A stretch of 44,043 bases of DNA from Gp13-AA77 sp036521995. GTDB taxonomy: Bacteria > Acidobacteriota > Terriglobia > UBA7540. The notes beneath the pieces are model-generated. The model did not search any database. It had not been told where the DNA came from and saw nothing but the letters and a program-made list of their open reading frames with translations. Position numbers and translations under genes: made by a program. This document shows positions 42,429 through 44,043 of this stretch, piece after piece (the first letter of the stretch is position 1; every line of letters begins with the position of its first letter). The DNA lies in contig DATDGR010000164.1 in the NCBI GenBank assembly GCA_036521995.1, forward strand, positions 1 to 44,043, in the 5' to 3' direction.

Positions 42429-43711
42429 CGAAATCACAACAGCTGTTCCAGCGGGCGCTCGAGCGGATCCCCGGTGGCGTCAACTCTCCCGTACGTGCCT
42501 TTCGTTCCGTGGGCGGCGATCCCGTTTTCATCGAGCGCGGGGCCGGCTCGCGCCTCGTCGACGTTGACGGCCAGGAGTACATCGATTACGTGATGTCCTG
42601 GGGGCCACTGATCCTCGGTCACGCTCATCCGGAAATCGTCGAGGCGCTCGGGCGCGCGGCCCGAAGCGGAACCAGCTTCGGCGCCTGCACCGCCGGCGAA
42701 GTCGAGCTGGCGGAGCGGATTCAGCAGGCCTTTCCTTCCATCGAGCGCGTGCGGCTCACGAGCTCCGGCACCGAAGCCACCATGTCTGCCCTGCGCGTGG
42801 CACGGGCCGCCACGGGGCGGGACAAGATCCTGAAATTCGATGGTTGTTACCACGGCCACGCGGATAGCCTGCTGGTGAAGGCAGGTTCCGGCGTGGCGAC
42901 GCTGGGTCTGCCGGACAGCCCCGGTGTGCCTCGCGCTCTCGCCGAACTCACCGTCAGCATTCCCTATAACGACCTCCAGGCGGTCGACGAAGCCTTCACC
43001 GTCCACCGGAACCAGTTCGCCGCCGTGATCGTGGAGCCCGTAGCCGGCAACATGGGCTGCGTTCCGCCGCGTCCCAACTTCCTGGCCAAGCTGCGCCGGC
43101 TCACGGCCGACCAAGGGACGGTCCTGATCCTGGATGAGGTCATAACGGGTTTCCGGGTGGCGCGCGGCGGCGCGCAGCAACTCTACGGAGTCAGACCTGA
43201 TCTCACCACGCTCGGCAAGATCATCGGCGGCGGCCTGCCGGTGGGGGCTTACGGCGGCAAGGCGGAGTTGATGAATCTTGTGGCCCCCGCTGGACCGGTT
43301 TACCAGGCTGGCACACTCTCCGGCAATCCCCTGGCGGTGGCCGCCGGATCGAAGACGCTCGAGATCATCGCCCGGCCCGGGTTTTATGAGCGTCTCGAAA
43401 TCCTGGGCCAGCGCCTTGAAGCCGGGCTGGCCAACGGGGCCAGGGCTGGGGGCGTTCCGCTCACGGTGAATCGCGTGGGGTCCATGCTGACCGCCTTCTT
43501 TACCCGCGCACCGGTCGAGGATTATGGCAGCGCGCTTTGTGCAGACACGGCGCGGTTCGGCCGGTTCTTTCGCGCCTTACTTGAACGCGGCGTTTACTGG
43601 CCGCCTTCGCAATTCGAATCGACGCTCTTCTCCGCCGCTCACACCGAAGCCGATGTGGACCGCACCGTGGCGGCTGTGGCTGCGGCCTTGTTGAAGACTG
43701 ATGATTGCTGA
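42404..43711 (+). CDS. hemL: Glutamate-1-semialdehyde 2,1-aminomutase
   Basis: A PLP enzyme that makes 5-aminolevulinate from glutamate-1-semialdehyde, the C5 route to tetrapyrroles. RIPGGVNSPVRAFRSVGG is the diagnostic N-terminus; SSGTEATMSALRVARAATGR (PLP phosphate), KFDGCYHGHADSLLVKAGSG and LDEVITGFRVARGGAQ follow; the Schiff-base Lys is about residue 272 in TTLGKIIGGGLPVGAYGG. Two starts fit: ATG 42404 with GAGGAG 11 bases upstream, or ATG 42425, where family similarity begins. Either overlaps the flavoprotein gene end at 42428, so translation is coupled. hemA is not in the window. Confidence 0.93.
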   Translation: MPTARKAMTKSQQLFQRALERIPGGVNSPVRAFRSVGGDPVFIERGAGSRLVDVDGQEYIDYVMSWGPLILGHAHPEIVEALGRAARSGTSFGACTAGEVELAERIQQAFPSIERVRLTSSGTEATMSALRVARAATGRDKILKFDGCYHGHADSLLVKAGSGVATLGLPDSPGVPRALAELTVSIPYNDLQAVDEAFTVHRNQFAAVIVEPVAGNMGCVPPRPNFLAKLRRLTADQGTVLILDEVITGFRVARGGAQQLYGVRPDLTTLGKIIGGGLPVGAYGGKAELMNLVAPAGPVYQAGTLSGNPLAVAAGSKTLEIIARPGFYERLEILGQRLEAGLANGARAGGVPLTVNRVGSMLTAFFTRAPVEDYGSALCADTARFGRFFRALLERGVYWPPSQFESTLFSAAHTEADVDRTVAAVAAALLKTDDC

Positions 43712-43747
43712 GTCGAGAGCGGTGACGGGGACGTCGACAGGATCGAA

Positions 43748-43809
43748 TGGTGCCGAAGGGGGGAGTCGAACCCCCACGCTGTTAAACAGCGGCAGATTTT
43801 GAGTCCACC
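43748..43809 (-). pseudogene. 3' half of tRNA-Leu (CAA)
   Basis: On the minus strand there is a complete 3' half: anticodon arm GTGGA-CTCAAAA-TCTGC (anticodon CAA), long variable arm CGCTG-TTTAA-CAGCG, T arm GGGGG-TTCGACT-CCCCC, acceptor strand CTTCGGC, discriminator A and CCA. The matching 5' half (GCCGAAG acceptor and D arm) is absent; IS1380-like coding sequence begins immediately beside the anticodon stem. Integrases commonly recombine at this point of tRNA genes, so this may be an attachment-site remnant. Confidence 0.7.
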
Positions 43810-43944
43810 TGTTTCCACCCTCTGCTGCTTTTCAACGAGGAGGGTGACTGTCTGGCGGCCAAGCTGCGGCCCGGCAACGTGCATAGCGCCGAGGGCTGGG
43901 AAGAACTCTTACTGCCGGAGATCGAGCGGCAGCAGCAGAGGGGA
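43810..43944 (+). mobile_element. IS1380-family transposase fragment
   Basis: The plus frame at 43810 reads CFHPLLLFNEEGDCLAAKLR, then PGNVHSAEGWEELLLPEIER, then QQQRGK, which is the central YHPLLxFN..GDC..AxLRPGNVHSA block of IS1380 transposases, including part of the catalytic region. The frame then becomes unrelated to the family after about 43944, and the N-terminal part is missing, so it is a roughly 45-residue relic cut at both ends. Confidence 0.7.
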
Positions 43945-44043
43945 AAAGGACTCGCCCGAAGGGCTCGGCCGAGGAGATCCGCCGGCGCGGGCTCGATGCC
44001 TTTCGGGGCTCGGTGGCCGCGCGGCTGCCGTTCGCGGGCGATC

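Noticed and set aside
43968..44043. Frame reading AEEIRRRGLDAFRGSVAARL at the right edge
   Set aside because: It looks coding-like, but only 25 residues are visible, with no start and no recognisable family, so it is not listed as a gene.

Overview
The window looks like a high-GC soil bacterium, most likely an acidobacterium. The clues are a lipoprotein built from Ig-like and YSVG-type repeats, PEP-CTERM sorted exoproteins, a PQQ dehydrogenase with a cytochrome c domain embedded in the propeller, an 'STGPRT'-type small protein, and many short palindromic intergenic repeats. The assignment rests on gene style only; no 16S rRNA is present.

Layout. 1-7.3 kb: a transposase-like tail, pobA (4-hydroxybenzoate hydroxylase, minus), a secreted HExxH putative metallopeptidase (minus), the RNase P RNA gene (plus), a large repeat lipoprotein (plus), tRNA-Arg(UCG) and galT (minus). 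7.6-14.7 kb: six co-directional genes (membrane protein, membrane-anchored lipocalin-like protein, small membrane protein, GMC oxidoreductase, VAO-type FAD oxidase, second GMC oxidoreductase). This looks like an uncharacterised redox operon and is the best candidate here for an undescribed system. A PQQ dehydrogenase with its own heme c domain converges on it. 17.6-22.4 kb: DUF302 protein, class I aminotransferase, PEP-CTERM protein, HtrA-type protease.

22.4-28.3 kb is a decaying accessory stretch. It holds an IS630-like DNA-binding remnant, palindromic repeats, an unknown gene, a frameshifted secreted protein, a 45-residue Xre-type HTH, a frameshifted PEP-CTERM gene, and a HicBA toxin-antitoxin pair in which hicA is frameshifted and hicB is intact.

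28.3-40 kb (all minus): a tight UbiA-DprE1-YfhO operon that looks like a lipid-linked pentose (DprE1-type) pathway, then murB, an acyl-CoA synthetase, a DegT/DnrJ aminotransferase, and an unusual protein joining a response-regulator receiver domain through a membrane helix and coiled coil to a trypsin-like protease. 40-44 kb: a small-gene remnant with an in-frame stop, a geranylgeranyl-reductase-family flavoprotein that seems to start at CTG, hemL overlapping it, and at the right edge a 3' half of tRNA-Leu(CAA) abutting an IS1380 transposase fragment.

All assignments were made by reading the sequence and from family knowledge; no database search was run. Several frameshifts lie within 3 kb of each other, so assembly errors remain possible and should be checked against reads.
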